64,000 nt of DNA, from contig NZ_CP065217.1 of NCBI RefSeq assembly GCF_015767675.1, forward strand, positions 124,001 to 188,000. The letters are read 5' to 3'. This DNA comes from Vibrio navarrensis (lineage in GTDB: Bacteria > Pseudomonadota > Gammaproteobacteria > Enterobacterales > Vibrionaceae). Position numbers and translations under genes: made by a program. Positions 30,967-39,544 of this stretch are shown here, piece after piece (the stretch's first letter is position 1; every line of letters starts with the position of its first letter). A model generated the notes under the pieces. The model was given only the letters and a program-made list of their open reading frames with translations, made no database searches and was not told the DNA's origin.

Positions 30967-32043
30967 ATGGAAAAACAAGCAATAATCAGTTTATGTCGTG
31001 CGGTAAGTATGAGTGCTGTGCTTGCCGTGAGCAGTTTGGCATTCGCAGCCACGGAAACCAAAGGTCCTAATGGAGAAAGCGCCACTCCGTATTCACAAGT
31101 CACGCTTTCCGAAGTGGAGAAAAATCAAGTGCGCGCTGCGGGATACACCGCGGCAATTTTGATGCACAGCACATCCGATTGGTCCAATGCCTTGATTGAA
31201 GGGGCAAAGGACAAATTTGCCGACCTGAACATCAAAGTGGTTGCGGTCACGGATGCGGAGTTCAACGCCAATAAACAGAAGACGGACGTTGAAACCACCA
31301 TGGCGATGAAGCCAGATATTCTTATTTCGTTGGTCGTTGATCCGGTCTCGGGTGCTGCGGCGTTTCGTCCTGCGGTCGAGCAGGGCAGTAAGCTTGTGCT
31401 GATCAGTAACCTACCAAGCGGTTTTGAGCATGGTAAAGATTACGCCGGTATTGTGACGGATGATTTATTCCAGATGGGCAAAATTGCGGCTGACCTTATT
31501 GCTGATGCCGTGGATGAAAAAGGAAAAGTCGGTTTTATCTACCACGAAGCGAATTACTACGTCACTAACCAGCGCGATCAAGCAGCGTTAGCCAACTTGC
31601 AACAACGCTATTCAAACATCGAAGTGGTCGCAAAACGCGGTATTGCCAATGCCAACGATGGTGAAGTGATCGCCTCAGCCATGATTACCCAATATCCTGA
31701 CATTAAAGCGATTTATGCGCCATGGGACAGCATTGCCGAAGGGGTAGTCGCTGCTACTCGTGCCGCAGGGCGCAAGGACATCAAAGTGATTACCATGGAT
31801 TTGGGCGCAGCCAATGCGCTGGACATGGCCAAGCAACGCAACGTGGCCGGCATTGTCACCGATTTGCCTTATGACTTGGGCCAAACGTTGGCTCGCATGG
31901 GGGCGTTAGCGAAGTTGGAGCGTCCTACACCACCGTTTGTCACGGTGGGAGCGAGTGCGGTGACCCGAGACAACCTGTTGGATGCGTGGCAGCAAGCGTT
32001 GCGCCGCCCTGCGCCTGAAGCGGTGCAAAAAGCCCTCAAATAA
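30967..32043 (+). CDS. Sugar ABC transporter, periplasmic binding protein (RbsB type)
   Basis: The 358-residue precursor has a signal peptide (RAVSMSAVLAVSSLAFA/ATET, cut near residue 28) and a periplasmic-binding-protein type 1 fold of the ribose/galactose group (AAILMHSTSDWSNALIEGAK, then DILISLVVDPVSGAAAFRP). It should capture a sugar in the periplasm and pass it to the downstream permease. The ligand cannot be read from sequence; the GH3 enzyme next door points to an amino sugar or a short beta-linked glycan. Start ATG 30967 after AAGGTTGG. Confidence 0.9.
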   Translation: MEKQAIISLCRAVSMSAVLAVSSLAFAATETKGPNGESATPYSQVTLSEVEKNQVRAAGYTAAILMHSTSDWSNALIEGAKDKFADLNIKVVAVTDAEFNANKQKTDVETTMAMKPDILISLVVDPVSGAAAFRPAVEQGSKLVLISNLPSGFEHGKDYAGIVTDDLFQMGKIAADLIADAVDEKGKVGFIYHEANYYVTNQRDQAALANLQQRYSNIEVVAKRGIANANDGEVIASAMITQYPDIKAIYAPWDSIAEGVVAATRAAGRKDIKVITMDLGAANALDMAKQRNVAGIVTDLPYDLGQTLARMGALAKLERPTPPFVTVGASAVTRDNLLDAWQQALRRPAPEAVQKALK

Positions 32044-32109
32044 CAGCGTTCGTCATTGGCCTGCCACGGCGCTGGCAGGCTGAACTAGATTCAGACAGGG
32101 AGAGAGTGT

Positions 32110-33591
32110 GTGAGTAATGCAATTGAAGCTCGCGGTGTCAAAAAAGGGTTTGATGGTACTCCAGTGTTGAAAGGAGTCGATTTCACCTTAAAGCAAGGCG
32201 AAGTTCATGCTTTGGTCGGGCAAAATGGCGCTGGGAAATCCACGTTGGTGAAGCTGATAAATGGTTTCCATGCTCGTGATGGTGGTGAAATTCGCTTGTT
32301 TGGCAAAGCGGTCACCTTCTCGTCACCGAAGGCCGCACAAGCCGCTGGAATTGCGATGGTTTATCAGGATCTCAGCCTCGTACCGACATTAAGTATCGCT
32401 GACAATATTTTTCTTAACCATCCGACCGCAAAGCGCAGCTTGATTTCCAACCGTGCCCGCGAGCGTCAAGCGAGGCCACTGCTGGAGTTGCTGGGCGTGG
32501 AGATTGACCCTAGCCAGCTTGTTGAAACCTTGAGCTTGGGTGAGCAGCAGCTAGTGGAAATAGCCAAGGCGCTGGCATTGGATGCCAAAATATTAGTGTT
32601 AGATGAGCCGACGGCGTCACTCTCCAACAATGAAATCAACGAGCTATTTCGTGTGATCGAAAAACTTAAGGTGAGTGGTATCAGCATCATCTACATCACG
32701 CACTATTTGGCCGACATCCTGCGCATTTGCGATGCCGTGACGGTGCTACGTGATGGCTACAGTGTGCTGGAAACCGCGACGTCACAAACGTCAGTCGATG
32801 CGCTGGTTGAGGCGATGTTAGGCAATAAAAGCGATACCCAAATGGATTGGCTTCGCCCGGCGGTGGACACGCAGAAAGTGCCGTTGCTTGAACTCAGAGA
32901 GGTGACGACCGATCAGCTTGATGCGATTTCGCTCAAAGTGATGCCAGGACAAGTGGTGGGCTTAGCGGGTTTACTGGGCAGTGGTCGCACTGAAATCTTG
33001 CAAGCCATCTATGGTTTAACGCCGCTCACCAAAGGGGAAGTCTTGGTTGAGGGCAAACCAGTACACATCCGTTCACCGCGGGATGCGATTGAAAATGGCA
33101 TCAATATGGTGCCCGAAGAGCGCCGTTCACAAGGGTTAGTACTGGATTTCTCCGTGTTTGATAACCTGCTGATGGCCTCTTTTGATCGCATTTCTCACTC
33201 TTTGGTTATTGATAAAAATGAAGGGCAAGACATTGTCGATGCAGCGATTCGTCGTCTTGGCGTAAAAACCTCTGGTGCGTCCCAAGCGGTGCGGTTTCTT
33301 TCTGGAGGCAATCAGCAAAAAGTGGTGATTGGCAAATGCCTCTCGACCCAAGCCAAAGTGCTGTTGCTTGATGACCCGACATTTGGCATCGATATCAATG
33401 CCAAATATGAAATCATGAAAATCGTCAATCAGTATGTGGAACAAGGCAACGGGGTGATTTTTGTCTCCAGTGAATATGCCGAAGTGGGCAGCTTTTGCGA
33501 TGTGATCTACGTGGTCAACAAAGGTCGAATCGTTAAACAGATTCAGGGACAACGAATGTCAGAAGAGGAGTTGCTGGCAGCGGTCCAGTAA
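32110..33591 (+). CDS. Sugar ABC transporter, double ATPase (RbsA/MglA type)
   Basis: The 493 residues contain two fused ATPase domains. The first has GQNGAGKST, LSLGEQQLVEIAKAL and LVLDEPTASLS. The second has GLLGSGRTE in place of a canonical P-loop, then FLSGGNQQKVVIGKCL and LLLDDPTFGIDI, the usual asymmetry of RbsA-type proteins. It should drive import through the permease downstream. GTG start with GGGAGAG in front. It lies 66 bp after the binding-protein gene and 14 bp before the permease gene. Confidence 0.93.
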   Translation: MSNAIEARGVKKGFDGTPVLKGVDFTLKQGEVHALVGQNGAGKSTLVKLINGFHARDGGEIRLFGKAVTFSSPKAAQAAGIAMVYQDLSLVPTLSIADNIFLNHPTAKRSLISNRARERQARPLLELLGVEIDPSQLVETLSLGEQQLVEIAKALALDAKILVLDEPTASLSNNEINELFRVIEKLKVSGISIIYITHYLADILRICDAVTVLRDGYSVLETATSQTSVDALVEAMLGNKSDTQMDWLRPAVDTQKVPLLELREVTTDQLDAISLKVMPGQVVGLAGLLGSGRTEILQAIYGLTPLTKGEVLVEGKPVHIRSPRDAIENGINMVPEERRSQGLVLDFSVFDNLLMASFDRISHSLVIDKNEGQDIVDAAIRRLGVKTSGASQAVRFLSGGNQQKVVIGKCLSTQAKVLLLDDPTFGIDINAKYEIMKIVNQYVEQGNGVIFVSSEYAEVGSFCDVIYVVNKGRIVKQIQGQRMSEEELLAAVQ

Positions 33592-33605
33592 TAAGGAAAT
33601 GAGCT

Positions 33606-34583
33606 ATGAATGAAAAAACCATCCCAGCGCCAAAAGAACGCACCATCCAGTGGCGTGACTATATTATCTATTTTGTGTTTGTCGGCATCTTTCTCTTCTT
33701 TTCGGTGATGCTGCACGACAAGGGCTTCTTGACCTCGATGAACTTGATGAACATCGCGCGTCAAACCGCCACCATCGCGATTATGGCGGTGGGGATGACC
33801 TTTGTGCTCAGTGCGGCAGAGATCGATCTCTCCTTTGGTGCGACGGTGGCCTTATCGGCGATCGTCTCAGCGTTAACGCTGCAAGAGACGGACAGCATTT
33901 TGATGGCGGTTTCGGCGGCGTTGTTGGTCGGTACCATGATCGGCTTTATCAATGGCATTTTTGTTACTCAGGTCGGTATCCCATCGTTTCTCGTTACCTT
34001 AGGGACGACAGGCATCATTACGGGTGTGGCACGTTGGTCTACCTCTTTGCAATCCATTCCGATTGATAACGATACCTACGCGTTTATTTTCGGTTCTGGT
34101 GATATTGGCCCTTTCTCGGTGCTGTTTATTTGGACCTTAGTGGTCACCGTGATTGGGGCCTTTGTGCTGCGCAACACCACCTTTGGCAAACACGTTCTGG
34201 CAACGGGGGGGAATAAGGTCTCTGCCATGTACTCAGGGATTAACGTCAACCGAATCAAACTCTATGTGTTGATGCTCAATGGCTTCCTTGCCGCTTTGGC
34301 GGGCATTCTCTACTCCGGACGCTTGTACAGCGCACGATATACCTTAGGTGAGAGCGATTTGATGCTGGTGATTGCAGCGGTGATCATCGGCGGAACCAGT
34401 TTGTTTGGTGGCAAAGGCACCGTAATTGGCTCGGTGATTGGCGCATTAATCATGGGAATGGTGAATAACGGATTGATTCTGATGGGCCTCAACGTCGATC
34501 AGCAGCTTATTCTGCGTGGGATTATCGTGATTGTCGCGGTGACGTTCACCATGGGACAAATTAAACAGTTGCGCAAAAAATAG
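33606..34583 (+). CDS. Sugar ABC transporter permease (RbsC type)
   Basis: The 325-residue inner-membrane protein has about eight to ten hydrophobic segments and belongs to the BPD_transp_2 group (VGMTFVLSAAEIDLSFGATVAL, then GGNKVSAMYSGINVNRIKLYVL with the ATPase-contact helix). One permease gene implies a homodimer, as in the ribose system. It is third in the operon, 26 bp ahead of the GH3 gene. Confidence 0.92.
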   Translation: MNEKTIPAPKERTIQWRDYIIYFVFVGIFLFFSVMLHDKGFLTSMNLMNIARQTATIAIMAVGMTFVLSAAEIDLSFGATVALSAIVSALTLQETDSILMAVSAALLVGTMIGFINGIFVTQVGIPSFLVTLGTTGIITGVARWSTSLQSIPIDNDTYAFIFGSGDIGPFSVLFIWTLVVTVIGAFVLRNTTFGKHVLATGGNKVSAMYSGINVNRIKLYVLMLNGFLAALAGILYSGRLYSARYTLGESDLMLVIAAVIIGGTSLFGGKGTVIGSVIGALIMGMVNNGLILMGLNVDQQLILRGIIVIVAVTFTMGQIKQLRKK

Positions 34584-34609
34584 CCGATAAAAAATTAAGG
34601 AGAACAACA

Positions 34610-36217
34610 ATGGTAAACCAACAACAGATCGCTGAGCAGATCGCCAAGTGGAGTCTGAAAGAGAAAGTCGGACAACTGTTTATTTTGGCCTTTCCGGGTA
34701 AATCGGCCCAGGCGGCGCAACAAATGATCGCGGAATACAATCTCGGTGGTTGCTACCTGAGCCAAGATAACGCAGAAACCTTTGCTGAGGCACAAGCGCT
34801 CAATAAAGGGTTGCAGAGCATCTTAGAGGCACATCAGCGTTTGCCTTTGCTGCTTGGCGTCGATCAAGAAGGCGCTTGGGGCGTGCTGGTGGGTGAGTCG
34901 ACAACGGGGCCTGGCAACTTGGCACTGGGCGTGGCGGATAAAACCATCGGCACGGAACGTATGTACCAAGTGTTTGCGCAAGAGATGCGCAGTGCCGGTT
35001 TTAACTGCATCCTTGGCCCTTGCTGCGACGTGAACTTAAACCCCGCCTCCCCGATCATCGATACTCGTTCGTTTGGTGATCAGCCAGAGAAAGTCTCACG
35101 CCACTCTGCGGCCGCGGTACGAGGATTACACAATGGCGGCATCACTGCATGTGCCAAACATTTCCCTGGCCACGGTGACACTCACGGTGATACGCACCGC
35201 GATATTCCACGTGTCGATAAATCTTACGCAGAGCTGAAAGTCAACGACTTAGCGCCATTTCAAGCTGCGATTGATGCCGGTGTCGATCTGGTGATGACCA
35301 GTCATATTCTTTATCCGCAATTAGACGCCCATGCGCCAGCGACACTGTCGCCAACCATTTTGCAGCAAGTGCTGCGTCAGGATATGGGCTTTGAAGGGGT
35401 GATTATTTCCGACAGCATGAACATGGGCGCGATTGTCAACCACTACACGCCAGTGGATGCCGCAGTCAAAGCGATGCGAGCGGGGATTACCATGATAATG
35501 CTTTCTGAGGAACATTATGACCACTCCGATGCCTATTTAGACAAACAACTGGCGATGATCCATGGTGTGATCGATGCCGTTGAGCAGGGGGATTTAGCGG
35601 AATCAGTGATCGATCAAGCTTTGGAGAAAGTGGTGCGCCTAAAACTGGAGAAACTGGTACCGATGGCGTTGTACCAAGATCTTTCTCTTACCGAGAACCA
35701 ACAAGTGGCAGCGGACGTATCTCAGGGCGCAGTGACTTGGGTTCGCGGTGGGCTTGAGCTTAGCGGTCAGAAACTCTATTTGCTCAATGCCACACCAGCG
35801 GCAAGTTACCACAACTTAATGAATCCTCGTGGTATCGGCCCCAACCAAGCATTGCCCGCGTTCAGCGCGCTGTGTCAGGCTTTAACGGAACAAAACGCCA
35901 ATTGGCAATTGATCCAAGAAGAGCAATTGGATGCATGTCGTGATGGTTGCCTCATTGTAGTGACCGAGAATCACCCATTGCCTGGAGAGGACTTTGAGCA
36001 AGTTGAAGCGCAAGCCAAGGTACAGCAGCTCAGTCAGGATTTCCCTAACCTGATCGTCCTTGCGCTACGAAGTCCTTACGACTTACTGCAATACCCACAT
36101 GTGAAGCATTATTTATGCTCGCATTCCCCAAGGCCAGAAAGTGCCATTGCCGCCGCTCGTGTGTTAACTGGGGACACAGCGCCTGCTAGAGGCTGCGCTG
36201 TGGTTCGCGTTAGCTAA
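34610..36217 (+). CDS. Glycoside hydrolase family 3, beta-N-acetylglucosaminidase-like
   Basis: The 535-residue protein has no signal peptide, so it should act in the cytoplasm on sugars brought in by the ABC importer. The NagZ-type signature KHFPGHGDTHGDTHRDIP (residues near 183-200) supplies the His/Asp acid-base pair that marks GH3 beta-N-acetylglucosaminidases, and the nucleophile Asp is in GVIISDSMNMGAI. It is about 200 residues longer than NagZ; the extra C-terminal half resembles the second GH3 domain. AAGGAG precedes the ATG. Likely releases GlcNAc-type units; a role in peptidoglycan recycling is less likely given its operon. Confidence 0.87.
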   Translation: MVNQQQIAEQIAKWSLKEKVGQLFILAFPGKSAQAAQQMIAEYNLGGCYLSQDNAETFAEAQALNKGLQSILEAHQRLPLLLGVDQEGAWGVLVGESTTGPGNLALGVADKTIGTERMYQVFAQEMRSAGFNCILGPCCDVNLNPASPIIDTRSFGDQPEKVSRHSAAAVRGLHNGGITACAKHFPGHGDTHGDTHRDIPRVDKSYAELKVNDLAPFQAAIDAGVDLVMTSHILYPQLDAHAPATLSPTILQQVLRQDMGFEGVIISDSMNMGAIVNHYTPVDAAVKAMRAGITMIMLSEEHYDHSDAYLDKQLAMIHGVIDAVEQGDLAESVIDQALEKVVRLKLEKLVPMALYQDLSLTENQQVAADVSQGAVTWVRGGLELSGQKLYLLNATPAASYHNLMNPRGIGPNQALPAFSALCQALTEQNANWQLIQEEQLDACRDGCLIVVTENHPLPGEDFEQVEAQAKVQQLSQDFPNLIVLALRSPYDLLQYPHVKHYLCSHSPRPESAIAAARVLTGDTAPARGCAVVRVS

Positions 36218-36251
36218 ACGGTCTCTATTTGTTAAACGTAATCTGAATACC

Positions 36252-36275
36252 CCACTGCTCATTATTGAGCAGTGG
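36252..36275 (+). terminator. Strong hairpin after the GH3 gene (partial terminator or mRNA stabiliser)
   Basis: CCACTGCTCA and TGAGCAGTGG form a perfect 10-bp stem with a 4-base loop, but only TTGG follows, not a T run. It may thin transcription before the secreted-protein gene or protect the upstream message. Confidence 0.6.
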
Positions 36276-36352
36276 TTGGACTCCTAGTGGTTTGTGGTTG
36301 GGAGAGATGGACAAGGCAAGGAGCCTTAAATAAAAACTCAACGAGGAAAAAC

Positions 36353-38539
36353 ATGTTTACAACGAAAAAAGCACTGCTAACAGCCTCTGTCGCAGTGGCG
36401 TTGGCCACACCCGTCCACGCAAGTGGCATCCAAGGTTTCCTAGATGCGTTACGCAACTTTGAATCGGGAATCAATCCAGCGCTTGCGGATTTTTACCTAC
36501 AAAACCTTGATAATCCCGTCTACACCTATGCGCAGGTAACCAGTCCAGGACGATTGGTTCGCGACTGCTCTACGGGTTCCATGCTCTCGGAGCCAACCAC
36601 AATCAGTCAGTTTTTTACTAAGCTTGGCGTGGATAGCATCTACAATCCCCTCACTCCAACGGACGCTGAAATGTTCCGTCAAATGCAATATAACTCAATG
36701 AACGCGTGGGGATTTATTGGCTATCAACTGGGTGAGGCTGTCTTGATCGACGCGGGTTACTACAGCCCGAAAACAGTCTCGATTGCGGGTAAAGATTACG
36801 ACAGTTTCTACATGTTTGTGCCGGATTCGACGTGGGTTGGCTGTAAGACCGAGGCACTGGCAGAAATTGAGGGCTCTGGCGGTAACCAGGTTTATGTCAC
36901 AGACAACAACCGCTGGGAAGGGACGTTCGTTGGCAAAAATGGTGTGAACTCACTGGCGGATTTGCGTTTACCAGAAAAGCAAGAGTTGGTGATGCGCGAC
37001 GCCATGCATTTTAACGTTAAGGTGATCAGTAAACTTCTTGCCGATGCCAACGTTACTTGGGAGCAAGCGTTAGCGAAAAGCTGGCCCGGTACTGATGCCA
37101 ATGGCAACCCGATCCAAATCCAAGCGACGATGTCCGGTATCCTTGCGGCCGCGCATTTGCGTGGGGCTTGGGGAACTGCAACACTGTTGACAAAAGATCA
37201 AATTACCTGTGATGAACTGGGCACTTGTATCACCACTTATATCCACAAGTTCGGCGGCTTTAACACCATTTTTGACACCCCAGCAAACGATGTGATTGAA
37301 GGTTCGCAATACAATGAAGTGCTGTCTGCGGGCTTGGGCAACGATATCGTGATTACGGGTGGGGGTGTTGACCAAGTGCTGCTCAATGAGCAACTGGGCA
37401 GCAACACCACAATTTCTGATTTTACCGTCGGTGAAGACAAAATCATCCTGCGAGGATGGCAGGCAACAGACCCTCTGGCTGGCTTGGTTGTCGCATCAGT
37501 CGCAGGCGGCACTGAACTGCAGTTCTCAGGGCAAACTGTGCTGCTTTCAGGCGTGAATGCCGCTGAGGTTCAAGCGAATCCAGCTGCGGTGATTGCAAAA
37601 TCGGATATCTACAGACTGGCATGGAATTCAGGCAAAAAAGTGGTCACTGGTTTTGACCCTCTGGTCGACAAGATTGAAGGCTCTGCTGGTATTGGTTTTA
37701 AACATTTGAAAGCGTACGAAACCGCAACGTCAGTGGTGATAGGACCGCAAGCGGAAGATGGCGGCATCTACGCATCCTATGAGTTGGTTGGTTTAACGCT
37801 AGCGGACATCAATCCAGAGATGTTTGTTAACGTGACAGGTGGGTACGATCGTCTTGGTTATATTGTTCCACTCAACAGCGTAAGCTGGGGATGGAATGTT
37901 CAGATGGTGGTGAACAACTTCTACCCCGCGAAAACGGTGATCACAACAGCAAGTAACGAAGCGATTCCGTTCAATGCGGTTAAACTGACTCAGGTAGGGA
38001 GTGATACAGTACTAACCCTGTTAGATCCGTTCGCCCAAGGCAACAAGAAAAGCTTAGTGCTCAAGAACACTCAGTTGTCAGCACTGACGGCAAGCAATTT
38101 TGCTGGCTTCACCGGAAGCTTCAATGAAGTGACAACAGATATTCCGGTTGTCTACCAAATCACAGCGTCAGTGAATGGAATGGGTGGGGTGATTTCGCCA
38201 GCGCCAGATGCAGGTGGTGTCATCTCAGCACGAGGTGGCGCTGACTTTACAGTGAACTTCGTTGCTGACTCAGGCTATAAGGTCAGCAGCATCATAGTTA
38301 ACGGTGTGAATCAACCTGTGGCGAGCAGCTTTACATTCCCATCTTTAGCCGCGAATCAAACATTGGTGGTGAGTTTTGAACCAGGTAGTGCATGTCCTGT
38401 CAACTGGGTTGCAGGACAAGTGTATGTTGGCGGCGATCAAGCGGTTTATCAAGGAAACATCTACCAAGCAAAATGGTGGACCAACAACGATAGACCCGAT
38501 CAAGGTGGTCCTTGGCAGTTAGTGGGACCATGTAACTAA
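36353..38539 (+). CDS. Secreted multidomain protein: lysozyme-like domain, bacterial repeat, chitin-binding CBM5/12-like module
   Basis: The 728-residue precursor has a signal peptide (cut near VHA/SG, 23/24). Residues about 26-310 resemble an uncharacterised lysozyme-like module: FLDALRNFESG with a candidate catalytic Glu37, GFIGYQLGEAVLIDAGYY, WEGTFVGKNGVNSLADL, SGILAAAHLRG and a Thr-Tyr-Ile-x-Lys-Phe-Gly-Gly-Phe end. One degenerate calcium-loop-like segment follows (GLGNDIVITGGGVDQ, 327-341). Around 600-680 lies a Gly-rich repeat (SGYKVSSIIVNGVNQPV), and 681-728 is a Trp-rich CBM5/12-like module (YQGNIYQAKWWT ... GPWQLVGPC). It is probably exported by the type II system and acts on chitin or peptidoglycan. 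GAGGAAAA precedes the ATG. Activity is unproven. Confidence 0.75.
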   Translation: MFTTKKALLTASVAVALATPVHASGIQGFLDALRNFESGINPALADFYLQNLDNPVYTYAQVTSPGRLVRDCSTGSMLSEPTTISQFFTKLGVDSIYNPLTPTDAEMFRQMQYNSMNAWGFIGYQLGEAVLIDAGYYSPKTVSIAGKDYDSFYMFVPDSTWVGCKTEALAEIEGSGGNQVYVTDNNRWEGTFVGKNGVNSLADLRLPEKQELVMRDAMHFNVKVISKLLADANVTWEQALAKSWPGTDANGNPIQIQATMSGILAAAHLRGAWGTATLLTKDQITCDELGTCITTYIHKFGGFNTIFDTPANDVIEGSQYNEVLSAGLGNDIVITGGGVDQVLLNEQLGSNTTISDFTVGEDKIILRGWQATDPLAGLVVASVAGGTELQFSGQTVLLSGVNAAEVQANPAAVIAKSDIYRLAWNSGKKVVTGFDPLVDKIEGSAGIGFKHLKAYETATSVVIGPQAEDGGIYASYELVGLTLADINPEMFVNVTGGYDRLGYIVPLNSVSWGWNVQMVVNNFYPAKTVITTASNEAIPFNAVKLTQVGSDTVLTLLDPFAQGNKKSLVLKNTQLSALTASNFAGFTGSFNEVTTDIPVVYQITASVNGMGGVISPAPDAGGVISARGGADFTVNFVADSGYKVSSIIVNGVNQPVASSFTFPSLAANQTLVVSFEPGSACPVNWVAGQVYVGGDQAVYQGNIYQAKWWTNNDRPDQGGPWQLVGPCN

Positions 38540-38560
38540 CGCTATCTTAGTGGAGATATC

Positions 38561-38586
38561 AAACCCGCCTTGTGCGGGTTTGTTTT
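38561..38586 (+). terminator. Terminator of the secreted-protein gene
   Basis: AAACCCGC and GCGGGTTT form a stem around CTTGT, followed by GTTTTA. It closes the accessory block 22 bp after the stop. Confidence 0.88.
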
Positions 38587-38743
38587 ATCTCAACCATTCG
38601 TGATGAGGAGCGTTGCAACCTCAGGGCGCATAAGCTAAAAAAGTAATAAAGATTAACAATTCTTTGCGCCATCAAACTATGATTGGTGTTACATTTTACT
38701 CGGCCGAATTGGGTGGCGATTTTGCAGATAGGTGGACAGACAG

Positions 38744-39463
38744 ATGCAAGAAAATTATAAGATTTTGGTGGTCGATGACGATGCTCGCTTACGGGCGCTC
38801 TTAGAGCGTTACCTTTCTGAGCAAGGTTTCCAAGTGCGTAGTGTCGCCAACGGAGAGCAGATGGATCGCCTACTGACGCGCGAAAACTTCCACCTGATGG
38901 TGCTGGATCTCATGCTGCCGGGCGAAGATGGCTTGTCGATTTGCCGTCGTCTGCGTAATGCCAACAACATGCTGCCTATTTTAATGCTGACCGCCAAAGG
39001 CGACGAAGTAGACCGTATTGTCGGCCTCGAAGTGGGCGCGGATGACTATCTACCGAAACCGTTTAACCCACGTGAGCTCTTGGCTCGCATCAAAGCGGTG
39101 CTGCGTCGCCAAATCATCGAACTGCCGGGCGCACCCAGCTCGGAAGAGAAAATCGTCGAATTTGGTGAGTTTCGCTTAAACCTTGGCACGCGAGAGATGT
39201 TTCGTGGCGATGAGCCAATGCCGCTCACTTCCGGTGAGTTTGCCGTGCTGAAATCGCTGGTGACCAATGCGCGTGAGCCGATGTCGCGCGATAAACTGAT
39301 GAACATGGCGCGTGGCCGTGAGTATTCCGCGATGGAGCGTTCCATCGACGTACAAATCTCCCGTTTACGCCGCATGTTAGAAGAAGACCCAAGCAAACCG
39401 CGTTACATTCAAACCGTGTGGGGCTTGGGTTATGTGTTTGTCCCTGATGGCAAACAGGCCTAA
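38744..39463 (+). CDS. ompR: Osmolarity response regulator OmpR
   Basis: OmpR is the DNA-binding partner of EnvZ and sets outer-membrane porin and osmotic-stress genes. From MQENYKILVVDDD it is 239 residues, the same as E. coli, with phospho-acceptor Asp55 (LMVLDLMLPGEDG), the switch Lys in DDYLPKPFNPRE and a winged-helix domain (SRDKLMNMARGREYSAMERS). ATG 38744 is preceded by AGGTGG at the right distance; a GTG four codons upstream is less likely. Confidence 0.97.
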   Translation: MQENYKILVVDDDARLRALLERYLSEQGFQVRSVANGEQMDRLLTRENFHLMVLDLMLPGEDGLSICRRLRNANNMLPILMLTAKGDEVDRIVGLEVGADDYLPKPFNPRELLARIKAVLRRQIIELPGAPSSEEKIVEFGEFRLNLGTREMFRGDEPMPLTSGEFAVLKSLVTNAREPMSRDKLMNMARGREYSAMERSIDVQISRLRRMLEEDPSKPRYIQTVWGLGYVFVPDGKQA

Positions 39464-39544
39464 AGCGCGACATAATTCACTCCACAGTCCCTGGCTTTGC
39501 CCAGGGATTGTCGTTTATTGACGTTTCATTTGCCGAGGCTTGTC

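Noticed and set aside
30967..34583. Calling the importer a true ribose (rbs) operon
   Set aside because: No rbsD, rbsK or rbsR genes are present, and the neighbours are a GH3 enzyme and a chitin-binding protein. Similarity is at family level only.
36353..38539. Reading the secreted protein as an RTX toxin
   Set aside because: Only one degenerate Gly/Asp calcium-loop segment is present, an N-terminal signal peptide points away from type I secretion, and no type I secretion genes are nearby.
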